This document shows, piece after piece, positions 1 through 5,505 of a stretch of 6,291 nucleotides of DNA. A program made the translations under genes and the position numbers. The DNA comes from Candidatus Magasanikbacteria bacterium RIFOXYD12_FULL_33_17. Lineage in GTDB: Bacteria; Patescibacteriota; Patescibacteriia; Magasanikbacterales; UBA922. Location of the stretch: assembly GCA_001783255.1 (NCBI GenBank), contig MFRB01000035.1:13172-19462 (forward strand). Direction: 5' to 3'. Within the stretch, counting starts at the first letter, position 1. Each line of letters starts with the position of its first letter. The notes below the pieces were generated by a model. The model saw only the letters and a program-made list of their open reading frames with translations. It was not told where the DNA came from and did not search any database.

Positions 1-564
1 CCAAGCATAAATAAATTGTGAAAGTGGATAAGCTTTGTTTTTACCATTAGTTTTTCCAGGATCATTGGTGTAGACTGTGTCGCCAGATATGCCGGTGAGG
101 ACCATGAAGTGTACAATATCATAATCACCCTTAATACGCATATTCGTATAAACTTTTATTATTACAGGTAAATTATTTTGTATTGCACTTTTTACATCAT
201 TAAAAGAATTAGATAATTTAACGTCTTCCTCAAAAAAACTACCAAATTTTATTGCAATATTTTTTAAGTCATCTATATCTGTTAAACTACCATTATAATT
301 ATTTATAGATTTACTATAATTTAAATAAAGCCAATCATCAACATCTTTTATACTCTGCAAACTTAAATTTCTGTCAGTATAAAAAGAATCTATCATCAGA
401 TAAGATGTCGGACCACAATTCTTAGTAAAACTCCAACCTGTGCCAGGTGGAAATTGAGTAATAAAAGGAATATCTAGAATACTTTCAGCCTTTGCAAAAC
501 TAAAAAAGAAAAATGAAAATATTATTATAAATAAATATAATAACTTCCTCCTTTGTCCCTCCAT
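1..564 (-). CDS. Secreted C39-like cysteine peptidase, 3' part beyond the window
   Basis: Reading the minus strand from the ATG at 564 gives 188 open codons that run off the left edge, so the C-terminus is missing. Residues 1-26 form a signal peptide: a basic QRRK stretch, a run of L/I/F, then an AKA-like cleavage site before ES. The mature part begins LDIPFITQFPPGTGW, followed by NCGPTSYLM with the likely nucleophile Cys50. HFMVLTGI carries the likely catalytic His152 and TNDPG carries Asp168. This Cys-His-Asp order matches the C39-like (Peptidase_C39_2) papain-fold family, whose members cleave peptides or are uncharacterised exported hydrolases. It starts 9 nt after the stop of the upstream membrane-anchored gene with no promoter between, so the two are probably cotranscribed. 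No Shine-Dalgarno precedes the ATG. The AGGAGG at 552-547 is inside the gene and encodes Arg-Arg. Family assignment is fairly confident; substrate unknown. Confidence 0.8.
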   Translation of the reverse strand, partial: MEGQRRKLLYLFIIIFSFFFFSFAKAESILDIPFITQFPPGTGWSFTKNCGPTSYLMIDSFYTDRNLSLQSIKDVDDWLYLNYSKSINNYNGSLTDIDDLKNIAIKFGSFFEEDVKLSNSFNDVKSAIQNNLPVIIKVYTNMRIKGDYDIVHFMVLTGISGDTVYTNDPGKTNGKNKAYPLSQFIYAW

Positions 565-573
565 ATTTTTATA

Positions 574-1182
574 TTAAAATGAAAAATTATTTAATACATC
601 ATTAATAAATAAATCGTCTGCATACTGGAAATACAAACTAAAAAGTTCACCTTTTTTTTCTGTTACAAATTCTGGCCAACCAGATCCAATATAATCACCA
701 TTATATACTATTTTTGTCCAGGCTATACCATTTTTAGTAATATTATTTATAGAATATGAAACACAATCAATATTTTTTTTACATTCATTTTTTATGTCTA
801 ATTCAATATTATCTAGATTACCTTTTTTTGTAAAAAATACTACTCTATAATCAAAGAGGTCTTTTTTTATATTGTTATTGTCAGAATAACTACTTACAGC
901 CAAATTACTATCAGGAGTTTTTTCTATAATATAACTATTTTTTATTTCAACTTTATACCCATCTTTCTCATTCTTCACCAACTTATTACCATCTCCCAAA
1001 TCCTCCACTGTCACACCCTCTGGCAAATCAATACTCACTTCACTTGTACTCGTCACTACACTCCCATTATCTGGCGCTGTCGCCTCCGGTGCACTCTTCC
1101 AAAAAAAATAAAATCCCACAGCCAAAAGAAGTAAGAAAAATACTATATCTAACCAAAAAATTCTTTTTTTATTTGCCTCCAT
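574..1182 (-). CDS. Membrane-anchored exported protein of unknown function
   Basis: This 202-residue protein has a short basic N-terminus (NKKR), one strong hydrophobic helix at about residues 8-28, then a Ser/Thr/Pro/Ala-rich linker (about 30-48) and an outward-facing domain of about 150 residues. The domain begins with LPEGVTVEDLGDGNKL and KDGYKVEI, has two cysteines close together (ECKKNIDC) that could form a disulfide, and ends in LNNFSF. The DGYKVEI start and NNFSF end resemble PsbP/DcrB-like exported domains, but that is only an impression. I do not recognise the family. It has its own TTATAAT promoter about 30 nt upstream and no Shine-Dalgarno. The C39-like peptidase follows 9 nt after its stop, so a joint envelope role is plausible. 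The N-terminal third is clearly richer in GC than the rest, which contains A7-A8 coding runs. Confidence 0.75.
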   Translation of the reverse strand: MEANKKRIFWLDIVFFLLLLAVGFYFFWKSAPEATAPDNGSVVTSTSEVSIDLPEGVTVEDLGDGNKLVKNEKDGYKVEIKNSYIIEKTPDSNLAVSSYSDNNNIKKDLFDYRVVFFTKKGNLDNIELDIKNECKKNIDCVSYSINNITKNGIAWTKIVYNGDYIGSGWPEFVTEKKGELFSLYFQYADDLFINDVLNNFSF

Positions 1183-1211
1183 ATTTGTTTGTTAAAATTA
1201 TTTATAAATTG

Positions 1212-1220
1212 ATTATAACA
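1212..1220 (-). promoter_or_regulatory. Extended -10 promoter of the membrane-anchored protein gene
   Basis: TGTTATAAT on the minus strand (1220-1212), within the same TTTGTTATAAT 11-mer as the neighbouring gene. It leaves about 23 nt of untranslated leader, A/T-rich and without a Shine-Dalgarno, before the ATG at 1182. No good -35 hexamer is seen. Confidence 0.6.
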
Positions 1221-1258
1221 AAGTTTTTTAAAAAAATAAAATTCTTATAGATAACTCT

Positions 1259-1666
1259 CTATTTTGTTTTAATATTTACATATTTTCTAATTGAAATAAC
1301 AACTCCTAAACTTATCAATATTAAAGCTAAAAAACTAAAAGCATCATCATTGTAACTTAAACTTGAATTAAAATAATTTAAATAGACTGGTGGAAAATAA
1401 TGTATATATCCAAATATACAAACACCAACTAATATAAAAATATCTGGTAAATATTTCATGACAATTTTAGAATTATTTTTATCAGAAAAAAATTTTTTAA
1501 TATAAACTATAGAAATAAAAATACCTGAAAAAAATAAAAAAACTCCCAACAACGAAATAAATATATACCAAAAAGAGATGGACAAAGAACTAGCTATTGC
1601 AACCAACAAGACACCCAAAAGAGTAATAAATACACTCAAAATAATTGTAGATAATATTTTTTTCAT
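1259..1666 (-). CDS. Small four-helix integral membrane protein, unknown function
   Basis: This 135-residue protein is almost entirely hydrophobic. Likely membrane helices are at about residues 5-27, 29-55, 71-92 and 107-126. A short charged loop (KKFFSDKNNSKIV) lies between helices 2 and 3, an aromatic loop (YIHYFPPVYLNYF) between 3 and 4, and the C-terminus is basic (RKYVNIKTK). By the positive-inside rule both ends and the middle loop should be cytoplasmic. No catalytic motif or family signature is recognisable. The gene is about 20 percent GC, among the lowest in the window. Its TATAAT box lies only 6 nt before the ATG, so translation is probably from a leaderless mRNA. It stands alone between the galE terminator and the next gene's promoter. 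It is real rather than chance because of its length, its helix pattern and its promoter. Confidence 0.65.
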   Translation of the reverse strand: MKKILSTIILSVFITLLGVLLVAIASSLSISFWYIFISLLGVFLFFSGIFISIVYIKKFFSDKNNSKIVMKYLPDIFILVGVCIFGYIHYFPPVYLNYFNSSLSYNDDAFSFLALILISLGVVISIRKYVNIKTK

Positions 1667-1672
1667 ATTTAC

Positions 1673-1681
1673 ATTATAACA
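1673..1681 (-). promoter_or_regulatory. Extended -10 promoter of the small membrane-protein gene; leaderless start
   Basis: TGTTATAAT reads on the minus strand at 1681-1673, a perfect TATAAT with the extended TG. The last T of the box is followed by only six bases (GTAAAT) before the ATG at 1666. Transcription should therefore start at or next to the A of ATG. No convincing -35 is visible. The 11-mer TTTGTTATAAT is shared with the next gene's promoter. Confidence 0.65.
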
Positions 1682-1692
1682 AATTGTTATTT

Positions 1693-1722
1693 ATAAAAAA
1701 AGAGGTGTTTTTGCACACCTCT
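1693..1722 (-). terminator. Rho-independent terminator of galE
   Basis: On the minus strand AGAGGTGT (1722-1715) pairs with ACACCTCT (1708-1701) around a 6-nt loop. A run of seven T (1700-1694) follows directly. It begins 8 nt after the galE stop. This is a textbook intrinsic terminator and the clearest in the window. Confidence 0.9.
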
Positions 1723-1730
1723 CTTGAAAA

Positions 1731-2735
1731 CTAAATTTTCCTTTCCCAAGCAAGAGCCGTCTCACAAATTATTTTCAAATCATACTTTGGTTGCCAACCC
1801 ATTTCACTTATTATCTTAGTATTATTGGAAACCACAGCGGTTGGGTCGCCTTCACGTCTTTTGGTAATTTCCACTTTAAAATCATTGTCACTCACTTTCT
1901 TCATCATATCAATAACTTCTCGTACAGAAAAACCTTTGCTGTAACCACAGTTGAAAACACCACCTTTATTTTTGTTTAGATAAGACAAAGATTTGATATG
2001 AGCAGAGGCTAAATCATCGACGTGTATATAATCACGAATACAAGTACCATCTGGAGTATTATAATCTGTACCATTGATAAACATTTTTTTGCGTTTACCA
2101 AGAGTTGTTTCCAAAGCAATCTTGATCAAGTGTGTAGCATTTGCAGTGGATTGTCCGAGCAACCCATCCACACTAGCACCTACAGCATTGAAGTAACGTA
2201 AAATAACATATTTGAATTTTGGATTGACAAAAGCTACATCTTGAATAATTTTTTCATTGAAAAGTTTGCTTTGTCCATAAGGACTCATAGGATGCACAGG
2301 GCCATCTTCTTTGGCTGGAAGATATCTTGGTTCAAGATCACCATAGACAGCGGCTGTCGAACTAAAAATAAATTTGTTAACATTATATTTCAAACAAGCT
2401 TTGAGCAGATTGATAGTATTACTAGTGTTATTTTCATAATACTTTAATGGATCACGTACTGATTCAGACACGACAATACTCGCTGCAAAATGTATTACAC
2501 CTGCAACTTTTTCTTTGGCAAAGACTGCCTCCAATTTTTTACTATCTGACAAATCTACTTTATAAAAACTTAACTTTACTTTTTTGGTCAAAGCATATTT
2601 TTTCAAAGTATTTATTGTTTTTTGGAAACCAGTAGACAAATTATCTACAATTACAATATCATTTTTCTTATCCAGAAGTTGTTTGACGACGTGACTACCG
2701 ATGTAGCCAGCGCCGCCGGTTACTAAAATTTTCAT
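1731..2735 (-). CDS. galE: UDP-glucose 4-epimerase
   Basis: This cytoplasmic enzyme interconverts UDP-glucose and UDP-galactose using tightly bound NAD. At 334 residues it is full length for the family (about 330-340). It is an extended short-chain dehydrogenase: the nucleotide-binding GGAGYIGSH lies at residues 7-15, followed by VDNLSTG (30-36). The active site has FSSTAAVYG (124-132, with Thr127 at the usual Ser/Thr position) and the YxxxK pair Tyr153/Lys157 in SPYGQSK. Substrate-binding signatures include LRYFNAVGA (179-187) and the run from TPDGT through RDYIHVDDLA. UDP-N-acetylglucosamine 4-epimerase activity cannot be excluded from sequence. It supplies UDP-galactose for the neighbouring glycosyltransferases. 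A promoter and a long hairpin lie between it and the dehydrogenase upstream, and a strong terminator starts 8 nt after its TAG stop. No Shine-Dalgarno precedes the ATG. Confidence 0.95.
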   Translation of the reverse strand: MKILVTGGAGYIGSHVVKQLLDKKNDIVIVDNLSTGFQKTINTLKKYALTKKVKLSFYKVDLSDSKKLEAVFAKEKVAGVIHFAASIVVSESVRDPLKYYENNTSNTINLLKACLKYNVNKFIFSSTAAVYGDLEPRYLPAKEDGPVHPMSPYGQSKLFNEKIIQDVAFVNPKFKYVILRYFNAVGASVDGLLGQSTANATHLIKIALETTLGKRKKMFINGTDYNTPDGTCIRDYIHVDDLASAHIKSLSYLNKNKGGVFNCGYSKGFSVREVIDMMKKVSDNDFKVEITKRREGDPTAVVSNNTKIISEMGWQPKYDLKIICETALAWERKI

Positions 2736-2757
2736 AAAATAAGTTTTGATTACAAAG

Positions 2758-2826
2758 GGATACGAAATACGAAAGTTACGAAATTACGAAACTTTCGTAT
2801 GTTCGTACTTTTCGTATTTCGTATCC
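2758..2826. repeat. 69-bp inverted repeat made of TACGAAA heptamers
   Basis: The left arm 2758-2774 (GGATACGAAATACGAAA) is perfectly complementary to 2810-2826, and most inner bases also pair around a centre at 2792. The left half has four TACGAAA units (2761, 2768, 2777, 2785). The right half has matching TTTCGTA units (2793, 2810, 2817, plus TTCGTA at 2802). It lies between ugd and galE. No T-run follows on the minus strand, so it is not a standard terminator. It may be a leader or 3'-end stem-loop, or a mobile palindromic repeat. Confidence 0.9.
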
Positions 2827-2832
2827 AATTTT

Positions 2833-2841
2833 ATTATAACA
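2833..2841 (-). promoter_or_regulatory. Extended -10 promoter between ugd and galE
   Basis: TGTTATAAT on the minus strand (2841-2833), ten bases after the ugd stop. The expected start, about 7 nt downstream, falls at 2826, the first base of the 69-bp hairpin. The galE leader would then be about 90 nt and begin with a stem-loop. No -35 is apparent. Confidence 0.55.
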
Positions 2842-2850
2842 TAGTATGAA

Positions 2851-4266
2851 TTAAAGACTACCAACTGCAACTACCTTAAACCCAGCGTTCTTCAAGTCAC
2901 CATAACGATGGGCAAGCATACGACGACCGTCGGCGATAATTACTTCTTTAGATAGCTCTGACATGATGACATCAGCCAAACCACGAAATTGTGGCCAATC
3001 GGTAGCTATGATTATTATATCAGAATTTCTAATTGCTTCAAACTCATGACTGTGATATCTCAATTTTTCAGACTCAGGAAACATCTTTTTGAAATTGTCC
3101 ATGGCAGCCGGATCGTAAACATTTATTTCAGCAAATTTTTTGTCTTGCAAATAATTCATTATTTCGATACTAGCCGAATTGCGAATATCATTGGTATCGC
3201 GTTTGAAAGCGGTACCTAAAATACTGATTTTTTTGTTTTCAAATCCACTTACTGATTCTATTCTTTCCAAAAAATTTTTGAGTTGTCTTTTGTTGGACAA
3301 ATAGACTTCATCAACCAAAGCTGTATTTTGATTTTTTTGTTTGAGTTGATGTGAAAGTGAACGAGCATCTTTGATAAAGCAACTTCCTCCAGCATAAAGA
3401 CTATCATACAATCCCCAACTTCCGATACGTGGATCGGTAACCAAAGCATTGCGAACATTTTCAAATCCCAAATCTTCAAAACTTTCACAAGTACGACCAA
3501 CCACATCGAAACAAACAGCGAGTTTATTGAAAAGCATATAGTTGGCAAGAAGTTTACTAGCAGCCGCTTCTTTGGGATTTACTTCAATAAATTTGGTTTG
3601 AGGAGAATTGTAAAAACGTTCGTAAACTTTTTTCATAATCGCAAAATCTTGTTCAGTCCAAGCACCAACCACAATTCTGTCTGGTTTGATTGAACCTTGA
3701 ATAGCTTTACCTTCTACCAAAAATTCTGGATTAGAAACTACCCCAAAGTTTTTGACACCTTTACTTTCCAAAATTTCAGCAGTTTTATCTACCATGTCGA
3801 TTGGTACAGTACTTTTGTTGATAATTACAACATATTTATCTTGCTTGCCCGCCGTAGCCTTAGCGGAGGAGGGATTGCCCTCCGTAGCCTCTGGCGAAGG
3901 AGGGTTTCTTTTCAACAAATTTTCAGCCAGTTGTTCAGCTGCAGCATTGTAATATTTCAAATCACTCTCCCCTGTTTCACCAATTTCAGGAGTTGGCAAA
4001 CACATAAAAATCGCATCAGCGTTGTCCAAAAATTCACTGACTTTATTATAATCAATAGTAAATTCTATTCTTTCTTTGTTACGTATCAGCAAGTCACTAA
4101 GTCCTTCTTCAAACAAACAAGCTTCAATTTGATCGCGGTCGCCTGACGACAACATTTTAATTTTTTTCTCATCAATATCATAAACCAAAACTTCGTGTCC
4201 GCTTGAGGCGGAAACGGCTGCTGAGCAAGTGCCGACAAATCCGGCGCCTATATATAATAATCGCAT
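2851..4266 (-). CDS. ugd: UDP-glucose 6-dehydrogenase-type nucleotide-sugar dehydrogenase with an in-frame repeat insert
   Basis: Members of this family oxidise UDP-glucose (sometimes UDP-ManNAc or GDP-mannose) to the uronate with two NAD. The N-terminal Rossmann fold has GAGFVG (7-12) and the acidic YDID at the end of strand 2. Family signatures follow: CLPTP (89-93), NKSTVP (150-155), NPEFL (179-183), the central helix segment ASKLLANYMLFNK with Lys238, the catalytic GGSCFIKD with Cys296, and TAFKRDTNDIRNSAS (352-366) in the UDP-binding domain. Two departures from the usual family sequence stand out: FIKD where FPKD is normal, and NPEFLVEG where NPEFLREG is normal. At 471 residues it is longer than usual, mainly because residues about 121-141 are encoded by a tandem palindromic repeat in a surface loop before the NKSTVP strand. 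Substrate is inferred from galE and the transferases nearby. The gene has its own TTATAAT promoter and no Shine-Dalgarno. Confidence 0.88.
   Translation of the reverse strand: MRLLYIGAGFVGTCSAAVSASSGHEVLVYDIDEKKIKMLSSGDRDQIEACLFEEGLSDLLIRNKERIEFTIDYNKVSEFLDNADAIFMCLPTPEIGETGESDLKYYNAAAEQLAENLLKRNPPSPEATEGNPSSAKATAGKQDKYVVIINKSTVPIDMVDKTAEILESKGVKNFGVVSNPEFLVEGKAIQGSIKPDRIVVGAWTEQDFAIMKKVYERFYNSPQTKFIEVNPKEAAASKLLANYMLFNKLAVCFDVVGRTCESFEDLGFENVRNALVTDPRIGSWGLYDSLYAGGSCFIKDARSLSHQLKQKNQNTALVDEVYLSNKRQLKNFLERIESVSGFENKKISILGTAFKRDTNDIRNSASIEIMNYLQDKKFAEINVYDPAAMDNFKKMFPESEKLRYHSHEFEAIRNSDIIIIATDWPQFRGLADVIMSELSKEVIIADGRRMLAHRYGDLKNAGFKVVAVGSL
3847..3904. repeat. Tandem pair of quasi-palindromic repeats in frame inside ugd
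   Basis: Two related units, 3847-3873 and 3877-3904, both start GCCC, share CCGTAGCCT and end GGAGGG. In the second unit CCCTCC (3878-3883) pairs with GGAGGG (3899-3904) and GCC (3887-3889) with GGC (3893-3895), so it can fold into a hairpin. On the coding strand they read as PPSPEATEG and PSSAKATAG joined by N. They are far richer in GC than the surrounding gene. Confidence 0.85.
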
Positions 4267-4284
4267 AATTTTTCATTAACTATG

Positions 4285-4290
4285 ATTATA
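4285..4290 (-). promoter_or_regulatory. -10 box of the nucleotide-sugar dehydrogenase gene
   Basis: TATAAT (4290-4285, in the context TTATTATAATC) lies 18 nt before the ATG at 4266, giving an expected leader of about 12 nt with no Shine-Dalgarno. It follows the terminator-like repeat of the upstream gene. There is no extended TG and no clear -35. Confidence 0.5.
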
Positions 4291-4312
4291 ATAAATCATG
4301 TAAATCTTATTT

Positions 4313-4388
4313 AAAAAAGATAAATTGTTAAATGGCTAAATTGTTGATTTGCTAAAGTAAAAGCAATTTAACAATTTGACAATTTATC
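4313..4388 (-). terminator. Inverted octamer array acting as likely GT4 terminator
   Basis: GATAAATTGTTAAAT (4319-4333) pairs with ATTTGACAATTTATC (4374-4388), 14 of 15 bases. Further TAAATTGT-like octamers lie inward on both sides in opposite orientation. On the minus strand the second arm is followed at once by six T (4318-4313), as in an intrinsic terminator. The GT4 TGA stop (4389-4387) overlaps the first arm. The AT-rich stem is weak per base pair but long. Confidence 0.55.
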
Positions 4389-5505
4389 AATTTTTTAATA
4401 TCTCTATATATACTTTTTCTGTTCCTTCCAGCATTTTACCAAGACTAAACTTACTTCCAACCAAGCGTCGTCCATTGTCACCCAGCTTCTCTCTCAATTC
4501 CCTGCCGTCTATCAATTCTAGCAAAGCTGAGCTTATTTGGCTAGTCTCATTTTTTACTAGTCGACCAACAGTATTATCGACAATTTCTGAAATACCTCCA
4601 ACATCGCTAGCTATCACCGGCAAACCAACTGACATAGCTTCCAGAATTGTATAAGGAAAACCTTCCCAAGCAGAGATAAAAACAAAGATATCATTTTTAG
4701 CCAATTCTTTCATCACTTCACTATGCTCTAAATTGCCAGTAAAGACAACCTCAACATTTTTTTCTTTGGCCAAATTTCTCAAATATTCTTTTTTCTCACC
4801 ACTCCCAACAATTGTAAACCTAACCTTGTTTTTTGTTTTTTCATCAAAATTACTAATTACATCAATAATCATCTCCGACCTCTTCGGCTCAGCCAACCTA
4901 CCAACAAAAATTAAATTTATTTTACTATTTAACATTCCCCATTCCTCACTTGTCCCGATGCGTAGCTTTTCGGGATTCCCCGTTCCTCTATTAATTCCAT
5001 TATAAACTACCTCAAACTTACCTTCCGGCAAACCATTTTTAACGCCTAAATCTTTGACAAACTTTGACACCGCAATATATTTATCAGTATATTTGGCAGT
5101 AAATTTTTCTGTCAGCAAAACTAAAAATCTAACAACGTGGTTCATTCCCAAATTAAATCCCCAACCATGCGCTGTATAAATAGTTTTGTATTTTCCCCTA
5201 ACTGCCAAGCGTGTGAGAAAAGCTGCGGAAGAACTATGACAATGAACAATATCTGGTTGAAATTCATCAGCTGTTTTTTTTATTTCATGAATAGCTTTCC
5301 AAATTCTAAAAGGATTAGGACTATTAGAAAAATATTTATTTTCAATATATTTTATTTTCAATTCATCACATTTTTCTTTTAGCCAACCTTGGCCACCAGA
5401 CATCACAACAACATTATTTTGTTTGCCAAAATAATCACAAAGTTGTGCTACATGTGTTTGGGCTCCACCGGCTTCTGATTTGGTGATGAGATAGAATATT
5501 TTCAT
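4387..5505 (-). CDS. Family 4 (GT-B fold) glycosyltransferase
   Basis: This 372-residue protein is a retaining GT4-type transferase, full length for the family, probably acting at the cytoplasmic face of the membrane on a lipid-linked or growing glycan. The N-terminal acceptor domain has the glycine-rich loop GGAQTHV (13-19), PDIVHCHSS (84-92), TAHGWGF (111-117) and YIAVSKFVK (143-151). VVYNGI (166-171) marks the passage to the donor domain. There, FVGRLAEPKR (200-209), GSGEKKEYL, and EGFPYTILEAMSVGLPVIAS (281-300) supply the nucleotide-sugar pocket, with the paired EX7E glutamates 281 and 289. Residues about 174-190 (GNPEKLRIGTSEEWG) sit between the domains and are largely encoded by a palindromic repeat. 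Donor and linkage cannot be told from sequence. It begins 26 nt after the GT2 gene stop, with a likely promoter in the gap, so the two may also be cotranscribed. Its TGA stop lies in the arm of the terminator-like inverted repeat. Confidence 0.9.
   Translation of the reverse strand: MKIFYLITKSEAGGAQTHVAQLCDYFGKQNNVVVMSGGQGWLKEKCDELKIKYIENKYFSNSPNPFRIWKAIHEIKKTADEFQPDIVHCHSSSAAFLTRLAVRGKYKTIYTAHGWGFNLGMNHVVRFLVLLTEKFTAKYTDKYIAVSKFVKDLGVKNGLPEGKFEVVYNGINRGTGNPEKLRIGTSEEWGMLNSKINLIFVGRLAEPKRSEMIIDVISNFDEKTKNKVRFTIVGSGEKKEYLRNLAKEKNVEVVFTGNLEHSEVMKELAKNDIFVFISAWEGFPYTILEAMSVGLPVIASDVGGISEIVDNTVGRLVKNETSQISSALLELIDGRELREKLGDNGRRLVGSKFSLGKMLEGTEKVYIEILKN
4951..4977. repeat. TCCCGA-type palindromic repeat in frame inside the GT4 gene
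   Basis: TCCCGA (4953-4958) pairs with TCGGGA (4970-4975) around an 11-nt loop containing GCGTAGC. Near-identical 14-mers flank it directly: ATTCCCCATTCCTC (4934-4947) and ATTCCCCGTTCCTC (4975-4988), 13 of 14 matching. It encodes part of GNPEKLRIGT, in the linker between the two GT-B domains. Confidence 0.7.

Noticed and set aside
547..552. AGGAGG on the minus strand as a ribosome binding site for a shorter C39-like protein
   Set aside because: No ATG, GTG or TTG follows in the frame at a workable distance. The bases encode Arg-Arg of the signal peptide's basic region, which the longer start needs.
1044..1250. Plus-strand open frame of 68 codons across the 1183-1258 gap
   Set aside because: It overlaps the start of the membrane-anchored gene in antisense, and its lysine/leucine/phenylalanine-rich end is what AT-rich DNA gives by chance.
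1224..1258. Terminator after the four-helix membrane protein gene
   Set aside because: Only a stem of about five A/T-rich pairs precedes the T-rich stretch, so this is too weak to call.
2758..2826. TACGAAA repeats as a CRISPR array
   Set aside because: The units are 7 bases long, nearly contiguous and inverted in the second half. There are no spacers and no cas genes.
3258..3548. Minus-strand open frame of 96 codons within ugd
   Set aside because: It is an out-of-frame reading of the ugd catalytic region, which is intact in the main frame.
3697..4146. Plus-strand open frame of 149 codons opposite ugd
   Set aside because: It lies fully within the antisense of a gene with clear dehydrogenase motifs, shows no domain of its own, and has no promoter or start signal.
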